Part shown: one piece after another, positions 4,758 through 12,734 of the stretch
How the letters are laid out: each line of letters opens with the position of its first letter
Position numbering within the stretch: position 1 is the first letter of the stretch
NCBI GenBank assembly: GCA_905212215.1
Contig: CAJMDR010000025.1
Location: 1-13,663 of the forward strand
Reading direction: 5' to 3'
DNA length: 13,663 nucleotides
DNA from: an uncultured Porphyromonadaceae bacterium
Lineage (GTDB): Bacteria > Bacteroidota > Bacteroidia > Bacteroidales > Muribaculaceae
Made by a program: the position numbers and the translations under genes
Notes under the pieces: generated by a model
Database searches by the model: none
Told to the model about the DNA's origin: nothing
The model's input: the letters and a program-made list of their open reading frames with translations, nothing else

Positions 4758-7355
4758 CTATTTCATAACTACACGTAAACCAAAGGCCGGCGACTTTTTA
4801 GCCTTGTCGTAGCTTGCCTTGGCAGTGGTACGTACGGCATTAGGTTCGGAATCATAGTAACCGCCACGGAGCACATGGCTGGCATTATTGTCCGGGGAGT
4901 TGCCATTGGTATCTGTGTAGACATCCTCGCACCATTCAATAACATTTCCTGCCATGTCATATATTCCTAACACACTTGCTTCTTTCTGGGCAACTGGATG
5001 TATGGTGTTTGCCGAGTTCGATTTCAGCCAACCCAAAGTTGCCGGATCCTGACTCGTTCCGGCATAAAGTGCATTAGGATTTCCGGGCTGCATCTTTGCA
5101 GCATACTCCCATTGAAGTTCTGTCGGTAATGTGAACGTCTTGCCAGTTGTGGCGTTGAGCTTTGTTATGAAACTCTGTGCGTCTTCCCAACTGATATTGT
5201 TGACCGGGAGATCGTCACCCTTCACAGTTGAAGGGTTCGTTCCCATAATGCTTTGCCACAGCTTCTGTGTAACCTCGGTCTGGCCAATGGTAAATGCCGC
5301 TACATTCTCCTTTTTGTTGTCAAGTTTGGGATCCTGGGCTATGTCATAACCTAAAGTCATGGTTCCGGAAGGCACCTTCACCATTACCAACGGTATATCA
5401 TTGACCATGACAGTGTCGGTTACGGGCTTGTAAGCTGTTATCGTCTCCGGAGAAGCTTCCTCAGGTCCATTAGACTTTGACAGCCATAAAGCTATGCCAG
5501 TAATTGCTGCGACTCCCACTATACCTCCGGCAATTGCAAACATCAAATTCTTCTTGCGTGAAGGCTGCTGAATCGGTTGGGTCTCTTCTTTTGCAGGTAC
5601 ATTTACTATGGTTGCAGTTTCCTCTTCCGGTTCATAATCCTCAGAAATAATCGTAGATGAGTCCGATGCTTCTTCCTGCACCTCATCTGCTTCCTTAGAC
5701 TTCTGTTGTGTTTCTTGCTGTTCCTGAACTTTAGGCGCTTTATTAGACTTCTTTCCTTTTTTAGACTTGGAAGCCTTTAAATTAGTATTGCCTGTAACTT
5801 TTTCAGAAACAGAAGCTATTTCTGCCAGCTCATTTCCGGCAACAGGATACTCTTCTGTTTCATGAGGGGCGTTTGCCTCTGAAGAATCTTGTGTAGAAGT
5901 TTCTTCCTGCCTATCTTTATTTTCAGGCAGAACAGAAGTTTTTACAGTTTCTTCTTCAGTTGCACATTCTTCGTCTTTCTCTAGATTGAAATTACGAGTT
6001 TTTCTCTTCTGTTCAGGAGCGGGAACAACAACGGTCTCGGAAGAATCTGCATCTTCGGCTTTATTAAGATCAAACTTGCGGGCTTTTCTTTTCTTTTTAG
6101 GCTGAGGTTCAGGAATCTGAGTCTCGGAAGAACTTATTTCAGTTTCTTGTATTGGTTCTTCCTGTGCGGAAGACTGGTTCTGACTAATATCTTCAGGCGT
6201 TTCAACTGAATTTTCAGCCGGAACGTCATCCTCAGTTTCATTTATTGCAGAAGAATTGGCTATTACAGTCTCTTCCTCTAACGGATTTCCTGTTACCTGG
6301 TCTGCATCAGAATATTCATTGTCCTCCATGAAGTCTTCGTCAGGAATGATTTCCATCTCTTCCTGATTAAACTCTTCTTCTTCATTTTGCTCCTCTTGTT
6401 GCAGGTACTCCTCCTGATTTTGAAGATAATCCTCATTACTCCGGGGATAATCTTCGTTGTCCTGCGGATATTCATCCGCATAATTCTGGAGATATATCTC
6501 AGGAATCTCGTCCGACAACACCATATATCGAATCTGGCTTGCCGAAGGACGGAGGTTCATGTCGCGTTTTGTACACCAGTCGATTATCCACCTCATCCTT
6601 GGATAAGGAATGGGGGAGAGGTCTATTGTCACCTCCGGATAATTCTGCATCTGGTTACCGGTAGAAATTTCACCATAAGGCAATGTACCGGTAATTATTT
6701 CATATAATGTAAGACCGAAGCTGAAAATATCACCTTTGGCATCTGCTACACGGTCTTCAGGATTCTGCGAGAATTTCTCTGGTGGTGCGTAAGCGGGAGT
6801 CATGCTTGTCTGCTGCGCACGACCGCTAAGCCTGTTATTGAGATTTACCCATGTATTCTTGCTAATACCGAAGTCGCTAAGTTTAAAGACACATGTTCCA
6901 TCTTCATTATATGCGGTAAGTATGTTTGCAGGTTTAATATCCTGATGTACCAAGTGTCTGTTATGAAGGAAATCAAGACCCATGCTCACGTCCATTACCA
7001 TGGCCATGAGGTCCGCTTCACTTAATTTGCCTAAATTACGGTCAAGGCTGCTTCCGGCACAATACTGCATTATTAAGTAAGGAATACCGTCCCAAAGGTC
7101 AAAATGCTCTGCCTTAAGAATATTGGGATGGTTAAGGTCTTTCATCTGGGAATACTCTTTTGCTAAGTTCCCGAGATCTTCTTCATTTAGCTTGGAGAAA
7201 ATTTTTATAGCGATATATTGATTGGTGTATGTATCAAGTGCTTTCCATACTTCGGCAAAGCCACCTATACCAATCACTTCTTCAAGACGATAGCGTTTGC
7301 TTTGTGTAAAGAAGTCGCCTTCGCGAAAATTATAGTTAGTATTGTTAGAGTTCAT
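4758..7355 (-). CDS. Membrane Ser/Thr protein kinase with C-terminal FGE/SUMF1-like domain
   Basis: An 865-aa Hanks-type kinase. The cytoplasmic kinase domain (about 22-280) has GIGGFAEVW (29-37), Lys51, Glu67, HQDIKPAN (137-144), DFG (161-163), PPE (191-193) and GDIFSFG (208-214). A 320-aa, very acidic linker follows, with heptapeptide repeats (296-323) and two basic-then-acidic repeats (about 421-448 and 450-477). One membrane helix (about 603-625) precedes an extracytoplasmic domain (640-865) with hallmarks of the formylglycine-generating-enzyme fold: LPTELQWEYAA (743-753), MAGNVIEWCEDVY (801-813), VLRGG (828-832) and FGLRVV (858-863). The paired cysteines that make true FGE catalytic are absent near its C-terminus, so a sensing or binding role is more likely. 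It starts 2 nt after the preceding kinase gene stops. Kinase plus FGE-like fusions are known in other bacteria. Confidence 0.93.
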   Translation of the reverse strand: MNSNNTNYNFREGDFFTQSKRYRLEEVIGIGGFAEVWKALDTYTNQYIAIKIFSKLNEEDLGNLAKEYSQMKDLNHPNILKAEHFDLWDGIPYLIMQYCAGSSLDRNLGKLSEADLMAMVMDVSMGLDFLHNRHLVHQDIKPANILTAYNEDGTCVFKLSDFGISKNTWVNLNNRLSGRAQQTSMTPAYAPPEKFSQNPEDRVADAKGDIFSFGLTLYEIITGTLPYGEISTGNQMQNYPEVTIDLSPIPYPRMRWIIDWCTKRDMNLRPSASQIRYMVLSDEIPEIYLQNYADEYPQDNEDYPRSNEDYLQNQEEYLQQEEQNEEEEFNQEEMEIIPDEDFMEDNEYSDADQVTGNPLEEETVIANSSAINETEDDVPAENSVETPEDISQNQSSAQEEPIQETEISSSETQIPEPQPKKKRKARKFDLNKAEDADSSETVVVPAPEQKRKTRNFNLEKDEECATEEETVKTSVLPENKDRQEETSTQDSSEANAPHETEEYPVAGNELAEIASVSEKVTGNTNLKASKSKKGKKSNKAPKVQEQQETQQKSKEADEVQEEASDSSTIISEDYEPEEETATIVNVPAKEETQPIQQPSRKKNLMFAIAGGIVGVAAITGIALWLSKSNGPEEASPETITAYKPVTDTVMVNDIPLVMVKVPSGTMTLGYDIAQDPKLDNKKENVAAFTIGQTEVTQKLWQSIMGTNPSTVKGDDLPVNNISWEDAQSFITKLNATTGKTFTLPTELQWEYAAKMQPGNPNALYAGTSQDPATLGWLKSNSANTIHPVAQKEASVLGIYDMAGNVIEWCEDVYTDTNGNSPDNNASHVLRGGYYDSEPNAVRTTAKASYDKAKKSPAFGLRVVMK
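6387..6470 (-). repeat. Degenerate 21-bp tandem repeat encoding a Tyr-acidic heptapeptide
   Basis: Within the linker of the 865-aa kinase, four consecutive seven-residue units begin at Tyr296, Tyr303, Tyr310 and Tyr317 (YPQDNED, YPRSNED, YLQNQEE, YLQQEEQ). An acidic run of Gln/Glu follows. The regular 21-nt period suggests repeat expansion. Confidence 0.7.
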
Positions 7356-7357
7356 AA

Positions 7358-8713
7358 TTACATAGATGTTGAATCGTTAGGTAATACTTCGTAAACCTCA
7401 TGTTCGGTTGTGCCAGGAGTGCTATCTGATACTTCAGTCGCTTCTTTTTTCAGGAATGAGGAACCATGATCTGAATCATCCGCAGTTTTCTGTTTATTAT
7501 CGGAATGATCTTTAACCTTAGAGGGTATTCCCATTTCAATTTTTTTAAGACTATCAAAATTGAAGTTATCCAAGAAACGGGTATGATTTTTTACCATAAT
7601 ATAGCCTATAATAATTAAAGCTATTACAATAACAAAAAATACCCAATATTTCAGACTTGATTTTTTCTTCTTCTTATTATTGTTGACTGCTTTCTGTTCA
7701 TATTTGTCATACTCAATACGCTGTGTATGCGTAGCATGAATATCCTCATTACTTTTAGCTTTGTCATTGACATAACCATTGGATGAACCAGTATTGTCAA
7801 CTCTCTTCACTTTTACTGAAGGTGCTTCATGAAATGGGCCGTAAGAGGTTTTAGGTCCGTTTTGCGCATTTTGAACTTGTTGCGCGTTTTTACCATCAAG
7901 AAGCTGTTTAAGCTGTGAAGCATTCGGACGTTTTCCAGGATTAGCCTGCAAACACGCAGCAATGATGTTCCTTAGCCTATTATCAGAGATCTCAGAGAAG
8001 TCTATTTTGACCTCAGGATGGTAGAACAATTCACGGCCTGTGTCAAGGTCATCGAACGGCAGATGACCAGTCAATAACTCATAAGCAGTAATTCCAAGTG
8101 AAAAGATATCACCTTTAGGGTTGGGAAGGCGTTCTTCGCGACGAGGTGAGAATTTTTCAGGTGGTGCATAAGCGTATGTCAGACAGTCCCCCTTTCCGGC
8201 ATCTTTTACGCTCTGGCTGAGACGAGTCCGGCTTTTGGATGATATACCGAAATCGCTTAGTACATATTGGGTTATATTATCGGAGTGGTCTACAAGTATA
8301 TTTGCAGGCTTGATGTCCTGATGGATCAGATTACGCTGATGGATGTACTCAAGTGCTCTGGTTATATGACGCATCATGGCCATAACCTCGGAAGGATTCA
8401 ATAATCCCACTTTGCCCGCAAGATTACCACCATCGGCGAACTTCATTACCAGATAGGGATTGTTGCCTATCCTGTCGAAATGTTCAGCTCTGATAATGGC
8501 AGGATGAGAGATGTCCTGAACAGTACGATATTCTGAGGCGAGATCCTGGATGCTCTGGTCGTCGAGATTGGTAAAAATCTTCAGAGCTACGGAAGTGTTG
8601 GTGAGAGTGTCGTAAGCACGCCATACAACAGCGAAGCCACCGGCACCGAGAAATTTCTCAAGCCGGTAGCGTTCTGCGAATAAGTATCCTGTTTCCAGCA
8701 AGCTTTGAATCAT
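7358..8713 (-). CDS. Membrane Ser/Thr protein kinase (short form)
   Basis: A 451-aa Hanks-type kinase anchored in the inner membrane. The kinase domain (about 16-273) has GAGGFAVVW (23-31), Lys45, Glu61, HQDIKPAN (131-138), DFG (154-156), PPE (184-186) and GDIFSLG (201-207). A polar linker with a lysine-rich stop (347-351) leads to a single transmembrane helix (about 355-374). The remaining 77 extracytoplasmic residues are polar, rich in Ser, Asp and Lys, and show no recognised domain; PASTA repeats are absent. The catalytic loop reads HQD rather than HRD, as in both neighbouring kinases. The gene begins 65 nt after the PP2C stop, with no promoter-like element that I can find, and ends 2 nt before the next kinase, so it is likely co-transcribed. 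Substrates are unknown; the FHA proteins and sister kinases are natural candidates. Confidence 0.93.
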   Translation of the reverse strand: MIQSLLETGYLFAERYRLEKFLGAGGFAVVWRAYDTLTNTSVALKIFTNLDDQSIQDLASEYRTVQDISHPAIIRAEHFDRIGNNPYLVMKFADGGNLAGKVGLLNPSEVMAMMRHITRALEYIHQRNLIHQDIKPANILVDHSDNITQYVLSDFGISSKSRTRLSQSVKDAGKGDCLTYAYAPPEKFSPRREERLPNPKGDIFSLGITAYELLTGHLPFDDLDTGRELFYHPEVKIDFSEISDNRLRNIIAACLQANPGKRPNASQLKQLLDGKNAQQVQNAQNGPKTSYGPFHEAPSVKVKRVDNTGSSNGYVNDKAKSNEDIHATHTQRIEYDKYEQKAVNNNKKKKKSSLKYWVFFVIVIALIIIGYIMVKNHTRFLDNFNFDSLKKIEMGIPSKVKDHSDNKQKTADDSDHGSSFLKKEATEVSDSTPGTTEHEVYEVLPNDSTSM

Positions 8714-8778
8714 CAGCTAATCAGAGATATAGCCTTATAACTGAACCGATTTAAAATTTATAGAGTAGTGCCTCAATT

Positions 8779-10443
8779 TCAATTTTGGGGTTCTTTAGTA
8801 GGACCCATTGGCCTGCTTTTCTTCGGTTCTTTTGGTTTGGCAGACTGCTCTGCGGAAGATTGATGCGGTGTCTCGTGAGTCTCAATATTGCCTCCGGTCT
8901 TTTTAGGATCTTGTTTCTTTTCCTCGCGATTCTTTGTAGACCGTTTGGCTTCGGGCTTTTTACCGGATGGTATAGCAGGATTTGCCTGAGTCGGAATAGA
9001 CCTCGGCTCGTTGAAGGCTTCTGACTCCGTACGGTGAAGTAGTTCAGTGCAGTGGAGCTTTAACTCTTCTACAATAGTACGCTGTTTATCAGAGAGGTTC
9101 TGATTCTCCAGATTGGAACACCTGTTCTGAAGGTCTTTGATTCTCTGTGTGAAGGAAGAAGGAATCCTGTCGTTATATTCAGCAAGTTGCTCAGAAAGGG
9201 CATTGTAATCATCTGCCAGTTTCTTCACTTCACTTGAGAAATTATTGATGTCGTCATTCTCATCATCAACAGTGACAACTTCAGCTTTCTTGTCTTTATC
9301 TTTGTTGAGAAGATAATAAACACCCACAGCACCACAGGCAACAACCAGCCCGATGATGAGGTAGAGTATTGTGTTGCGGTAAGAACTGTGTCCTGGAGGA
9401 GCGGGCATACTCTGATTTGGTAATGCTACATTCTCCGGTACAGCTGTCGTGACCCGTGCATTACTCGCGTAATTGTTGCGGGAAGGAGGAACGATTTCCG
9501 GATAGCCCTCACACTTTCCTTTCTTTGCCTCAGGTAATTCACCGGTAACACATATCACCTCTATTGTGCAGTTGTCTGTGAATCCTTTTTTATCAGCTGC
9601 TTTCCAAAGGGCATCAAGGGTATGTTTGGAGGAACCGGTATTCGCACGCATTACTTCCTCTATTTCCTCGTCGGTAAGCAACCCACAAAGACCATCGGAG
9701 CAGAGAAGGAACTCGTCAAGGTCATATACCTTATATATCCTTGTCTCAGCTTTTGCCGGTTCGCCGTTATCACCTAACGAGCGAGTGATGATATTTGAAT
9801 CGGGATGATTGAATGCCATGTGTTCCGGCAGACGGCCTGTATCGACAAGATTCTGCACATAGCTGTGGTCATGGCTAAGACGGACAAGTCCGTTAGAGGG
9901 GTTGAAACGGTAGATACGGCTGTCGCCCACCCATGCTGCAACGGCAATTTTTTTGAATATCCACAAAGCTACGATAGTGGAGCCCATTCCTCTGGTGTTG
10001 GGATTTTTGCGGGCATATTGCTTTACATCATTGTCGGCATTAACTATGGCGCTGTTCATGAATGCAGCCATGTCATCGGGTGTGGCTACATTCTGCGCCG
10101 AGACATTGGCAAACTCCCGTTGCATGCCTGCCACAACTAATTCGCTAGCCTTTTCTCCGGCATTCATGCCTCCCATACCGTCGGCAACCACGAACAAAGC
10201 GCCGTATTCTCCCAATGGTATGGTGCGGTCTGTATTGATCTCTTTTCCGCTCTGGGAGTCCTGGTTCTTGAGGTCAAGCACGCAGAAACCATTATCCTGG
10301 TTTGCCGCTCTTCCTGCTTTATCGGTGCGGAATGCCGTATTGAATTCTATTCTTGCCATTGCTATGGTGTAGGTTGTTTTCTTTTTGTTTCCTTTGGCGC
10401 TGTGCGCCGCGGTCGAAGTGAATGCTTTGTCTGATGGCGACAT
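8779..10443 (-). CDS. Membrane-anchored PP2C-type Ser/Thr protein phosphatase
   Basis: Metal-dependent phosphatase expected to reverse the kinases' phosphorylation. The catalytic domain (about 29-300 of 554) has the metal-binding and signature motifs NQDN (48-51), VVADGMGG (85-92), GMGST (152-156), WVGDSRIYRF (171-180), LSHDHS (189-194), CSDGL (248-252) and TDN (289-291). A transmembrane helix (about 358-378) leads to an extracytoplasmic, helical, coiled-coil-prone region (400-475) and a Lys/Pro/Glu-rich tail. The first 28 residues are Ser/Thr/Lys-rich and precede MARIEF at the point where PP2C domains usually begin. An ATG at 10359, with an A-rich leader, is therefore a credible alternative start giving 526 aa. 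I kept the longer frame because a promoter-like element lies immediately upstream of it, but I am unsure. It is the only phosphatase gene visible, against three kinases. Confidence 0.93.
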   Translation of the reverse strand: MSPSDKAFTSTAAHSAKGNKKKTTYTIAMARIEFNTAFRTDKAGRAANQDNGFCVLDLKNQDSQSGKEINTDRTIPLGEYGALFVVADGMGGMNAGEKASELVVAGMQREFANVSAQNVATPDDMAAFMNSAIVNADNDVKQYARKNPNTRGMGSTIVALWIFKKIAVAAWVGDSRIYRFNPSNGLVRLSHDHSYVQNLVDTGRLPEHMAFNHPDSNIITRSLGDNGEPAKAETRIYKVYDLDEFLLCSDGLCGLLTDEEIEEVMRANTGSSKHTLDALWKAADKKGFTDNCTIEVICVTGELPEAKKGKCEGYPEIVPPSRNNYASNARVTTAVPENVALPNQSMPAPPGHSSYRNTILYLIIGLVVACGAVGVYYLLNKDKDKKAEVVTVDDENDDINNFSSEVKKLADDYNALSEQLAEYNDRIPSSFTQRIKDLQNRCSNLENQNLSDKQRTIVEELKLHCTELLHRTESEAFNEPRSIPTQANPAIPSGKKPEAKRSTKNREEKKQDPKKTGGNIETHETPHQSSAEQSAKPKEPKKSRPMGPTKEPQN

Positions 10444-10457
10444 TTCACTTCATCGTG

Positions 10458-10489
10458 CAAATATACTAACTATCGCCGATACGGACAAC
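10458..10489 (-). promoter_or_regulatory. Predicted Bacteroidota-type promoter for the phosphatase and downstream genes
   Basis: Read on the minus strand, TATATTTG (10465-10458) matches the -7 element TAnnTTTG. GTTG (10489-10486), 20 nt upstream, is a 3-of-4 match to the -33 TTTG. Transcription would start near 10452. This gives a leader of roughly 10 nt for the long phosphatase start, or about 90 nt for the start at 10359. Confidence 0.55.
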
Positions 10490-10603
10490 TGTTTTTTGAT
10501 GAATGCCCTGTTTTGTCATTTAAACCGCTTGGAAAAATGTTTCAACATGAAATTGTTCCAACTGCAATACCTCAGTAAAGATTTAATCTTGTTTCCAAGT
10601 AGT

Positions 10604-12514
10604 TTATCCTCCAATGGGGGTAGAGCCGCTTAGATATGTGAAACCATCCATGCGTTCCTGAAGTTTCCTCAAACGTTCGAGCATATCGTTCAGTTGTTTT
10701 TTCTCGCCATTGCTCGATGTCTTGGAATCGCTGTATGTGCGTATCTTGTCTATCTGCTTTCTTATGTCGTTTACTATATTATACCGGTCGTTGTTAAACT
10801 TCTTCTGGCTTTTGAAAACAGTTTTGGAGAAACCATCCACCGCTTCTTTCAGAGTGTTCACCTCTGTTTCCATGGAAGTTACCTCAGTAGTCGGAATATA
10901 TATTTCATCATCCTGTGTTGTCTCCTCGGTTACTGCAGTAGAACTGTCAGACTGGTCACGAACCATATAGATGACGCCAAAAGTAATTGCTCCGGCAAGC
11001 AATGCCGAAAGCACAAGCACAAGCCATAGCCCTTTCTTGCCGGGAGTATGACGGCTTACGGACTTGATGTCCTTAGTTTTGTTGTCATTATCGGAAAAGC
11101 CGTTGTATGGATTACGTAATCCATATTGAGTCCCGTTGTCGGGATAGTATGAAGCGCGATTGAATGAATTATCCGAATCATTGACTACAGTGGCGCCATC
11201 GTTGAAAGAAGAGACAATATCCACTTTTTTCACCTTATTGGCGCCTGACTTATCTGCTCCTTTTTGCTGCTCAATCACCTCCTTTTGCTCCGAAGCAGGT
11301 TCTTCGTCCGGCTCAAGTTCAAGAACTAAATCGTCATCGTCCTCCTCATATTCCCCTTTCGGATTGTTGAACTGTGTTCGGGGATCATCATTATCATTAG
11401 CCTCTTCTTCAAAATCGGCTTCTATGACTTCTAAAGAATCATCGTCCACATCAACCATCACATCGTCGTGGTAGATGTTGGATTGGCTCTCCTCCTCTTT
11501 AGGTTTGTTTATTTCAGCTTCACCATTCAGGTCATCACCGCCGGATGTTACTACCTTGACCTTGCCGGAAATGACAGGCTTCAGACCCATATTCTCGGCA
11601 AGACGTTCCATATAACGTTCTTGCTCGCCTTCAAGATTGCCTACAGTCTTTATATTGGTGATTTCGGAGCTGCCTAACTTCTCAATGATATTCTTTGCCC
11701 AGTCAAGATACAGCTTTGCCGTTCCGCGTTCCTTGCGGTCGAAACGGAGCATCCTCGCCACCATCAGTCTCAAGGGTTCAGAGGGCAGTGAACTTAGATC
11801 CACATTCCTCACGTTCTTATACATCATCTCTTGTCCGAGAGATGTGTCGATGCCGTTCAAAGCTCCCGTAAGCTCCAGCAGAGTGACACCAAATGAGAAA
11901 ATGTCGCCTTCGGCAAAGGGTTCATGATCCTGCTGGCGGGCGCTGAACTTCTCCGGAGGCGCGTAGAAGGTAGTCATGAACTGCATGTTCTCCTTGAGGT
12001 CTCGCATGGAACGCGACATGCTGGTACGGGTACGCGAGCTGATGCCAAAGTCGCACAACACGAAATTGGCGCGGGAACTCGACGTATCGATGAGTATGTT
12101 CGCCGGCTTTATATCCTGATGGACTATATTGTTCTCGTGAAGATATGCCAACGCACTCATGATGTCGCGAACGACATAGAGCATGTCAGTAGCGGTAAAA
12201 GTACCGATATGAGTGCTGAGGTTACCTCCGGCACAGTATTTCATCTTCAGGTAAGGCCGTTTGTTACAGATAGCGAAATGCTCCGCTTTCAGGATGTTGG
12301 GATGCGAGAACGCCTCCACGTTGGCATATTCCTTCTTCAGTTGCTCAGTACCGTCAGAATCCAATTGGGCATAGATCTTGATGGCTGTCTCCTTGTCGAC
12401 AAGAGTATCGTCGACGAGCCATACCTCCGCAAAGCCACCTACGCCTATGATTTTCTTCAGGCGATAACGTTCATGAAACAGTTCTCCCGGCTTAAACGAG
12501 TGGATAGTGCGCAT
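10604..12514 (-). CDS. Membrane Ser/Thr protein kinase with helical extracytoplasmic domain
   Basis: A 636-aa Hanks-type kinase, first gene of the minus-strand cluster. The kinase domain (about 17-275) has GVGGFAEVW (24-32), Lys46, Glu62, HQDIKPAN (132-139), DFG (155-157), PPE (186-188) and GDIFSFG (203-209). The cytoplasmic linker (about 280-490) is strongly acidic, with runs of Asp/Glu at 354-405, and is likely disordered. A basic stretch (PGKKG) precedes one membrane helix (about 496-517). The extracytoplasmic end (540-625) is highly charged and predicted to form helices or a coiled coil, resembling in size and character the extracytoplasmic part of the PP2C encoded next. A 160-nt gap with a likely second promoter separates it from the phosphatase gene. 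Its ATG sits close upstream of the Gly loop, as in the two sister kinases. Confidence 0.93.
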   Translation of the reverse strand: MRTIHSFKPGELFHERYRLKKIIGVGGFAEVWLVDDTLVDKETAIKIYAQLDSDGTEQLKKEYANVEAFSHPNILKAEHFAICNKRPYLKMKYCAGGNLSTHIGTFTATDMLYVVRDIMSALAYLHENNIVHQDIKPANILIDTSSSRANFVLCDFGISSRTRTSMSRSMRDLKENMQFMTTFYAPPEKFSARQQDHEPFAEGDIFSFGVTLLELTGALNGIDTSLGQEMMYKNVRNVDLSSLPSEPLRLMVARMLRFDRKERGTAKLYLDWAKNIIEKLGSSEITNIKTVGNLEGEQERYMERLAENMGLKPVISGKVKVVTSGGDDLNGEAEINKPKEEESQSNIYHDDVMVDVDDDSLEVIEADFEEEANDNDDPRTQFNNPKGEYEEDDDDLVLELEPDEEPASEQKEVIEQQKGADKSGANKVKKVDIVSSFNDGATVVNDSDNSFNRASYYPDNGTQYGLRNPYNGFSDNDNKTKDIKSVSRHTPGKKGLWLVLVLSALLAGAITFGVIYMVRDQSDSSTAVTEETTQDDEIYIPTTEVTSMETEVNTLKEAVDGFSKTVFKSQKKFNNDRYNIVNDIRKQIDKIRTYSDSKTSSNGEKKQLNDMLERLRKLQERMDGFTYLSGSTPIGG

Positions 12515-12548
12515 TATTCCTAAATTATCTGTTTCCTCTTTTCGTCTG

Positions 12549-12556
12549 CAAAGTTA
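12549..12556 (-). promoter_or_regulatory. Possible -7 element upstream of the first kinase gene
   Basis: Read on the minus strand this is TAACTTTG, a perfect match to the TAnnTTTG -7 box and identical to the box upstream of tatA. A start near 12543 would leave a leader of about 29 nt. No convincing TTTG -33 box is found at the expected distance, so the call rests on half the pattern. Confidence 0.5.
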
Positions 12557-12667
12557 ATAAAACTTTCATAAAATGAATAATAATCCACAGGCAAATAGCA
12601 TTTCATAAACCATCCTCTCGTTACACCCTTATGTTTTTATGTCTTTCTTTCCATAAATATATACGAA

Positions 12668-12704
12668 ACAATGAGAACCGTAGGTAGTGTATGGTTCTCA
12701 TTGT
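12668..12704 (-). terminator. Hairpin terminator after clpB
   Basis: ACAATGAGAACC (12668-12679) pairs perfectly with 12693-12704 around a 13-nt loop. It lies about 30 nt beyond the clpB stop codon and is followed on the minus strand by a short U-rich stretch (TTTCGTATATATTT). It likely separates clpB transcription from the kinase cluster downstream. Confidence 0.7.
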
Positions 12705-12734
12705 CAATTTATAGTTTATGGGTGTTTCGACATA

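Noticed and set aside
10529..10561. Hairpin between the first kinase and the phosphatase genes as a terminator
   Set aside because: The outer TTGGAA/TTCCAA and inner TTTCA/TGAAA helices are interrupted by unequal bulges, and no U-run follows on the minus strand.
4758..12514. Type VI secretion or TerY-type phosphorylation module
   Set aside because: Kinase, PP2C and FHA genes fit superficially, but no type VI structural gene and no von Willebrand A (TerY) protein is present.
11924..12523. Plus-strand open frame of 199 codons opposite the first kinase
   Set aside because: It is the antisense shadow of the kinase domain, whose catalytic motifs are intact on the minus strand.
12515..12734. Small RNA or extra gene between the first kinase and clpB
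   Set aside because: Apart from a -7 box and the clpB terminator hairpin I see only AT-rich sequence with no open frame or RNA-gene structure.
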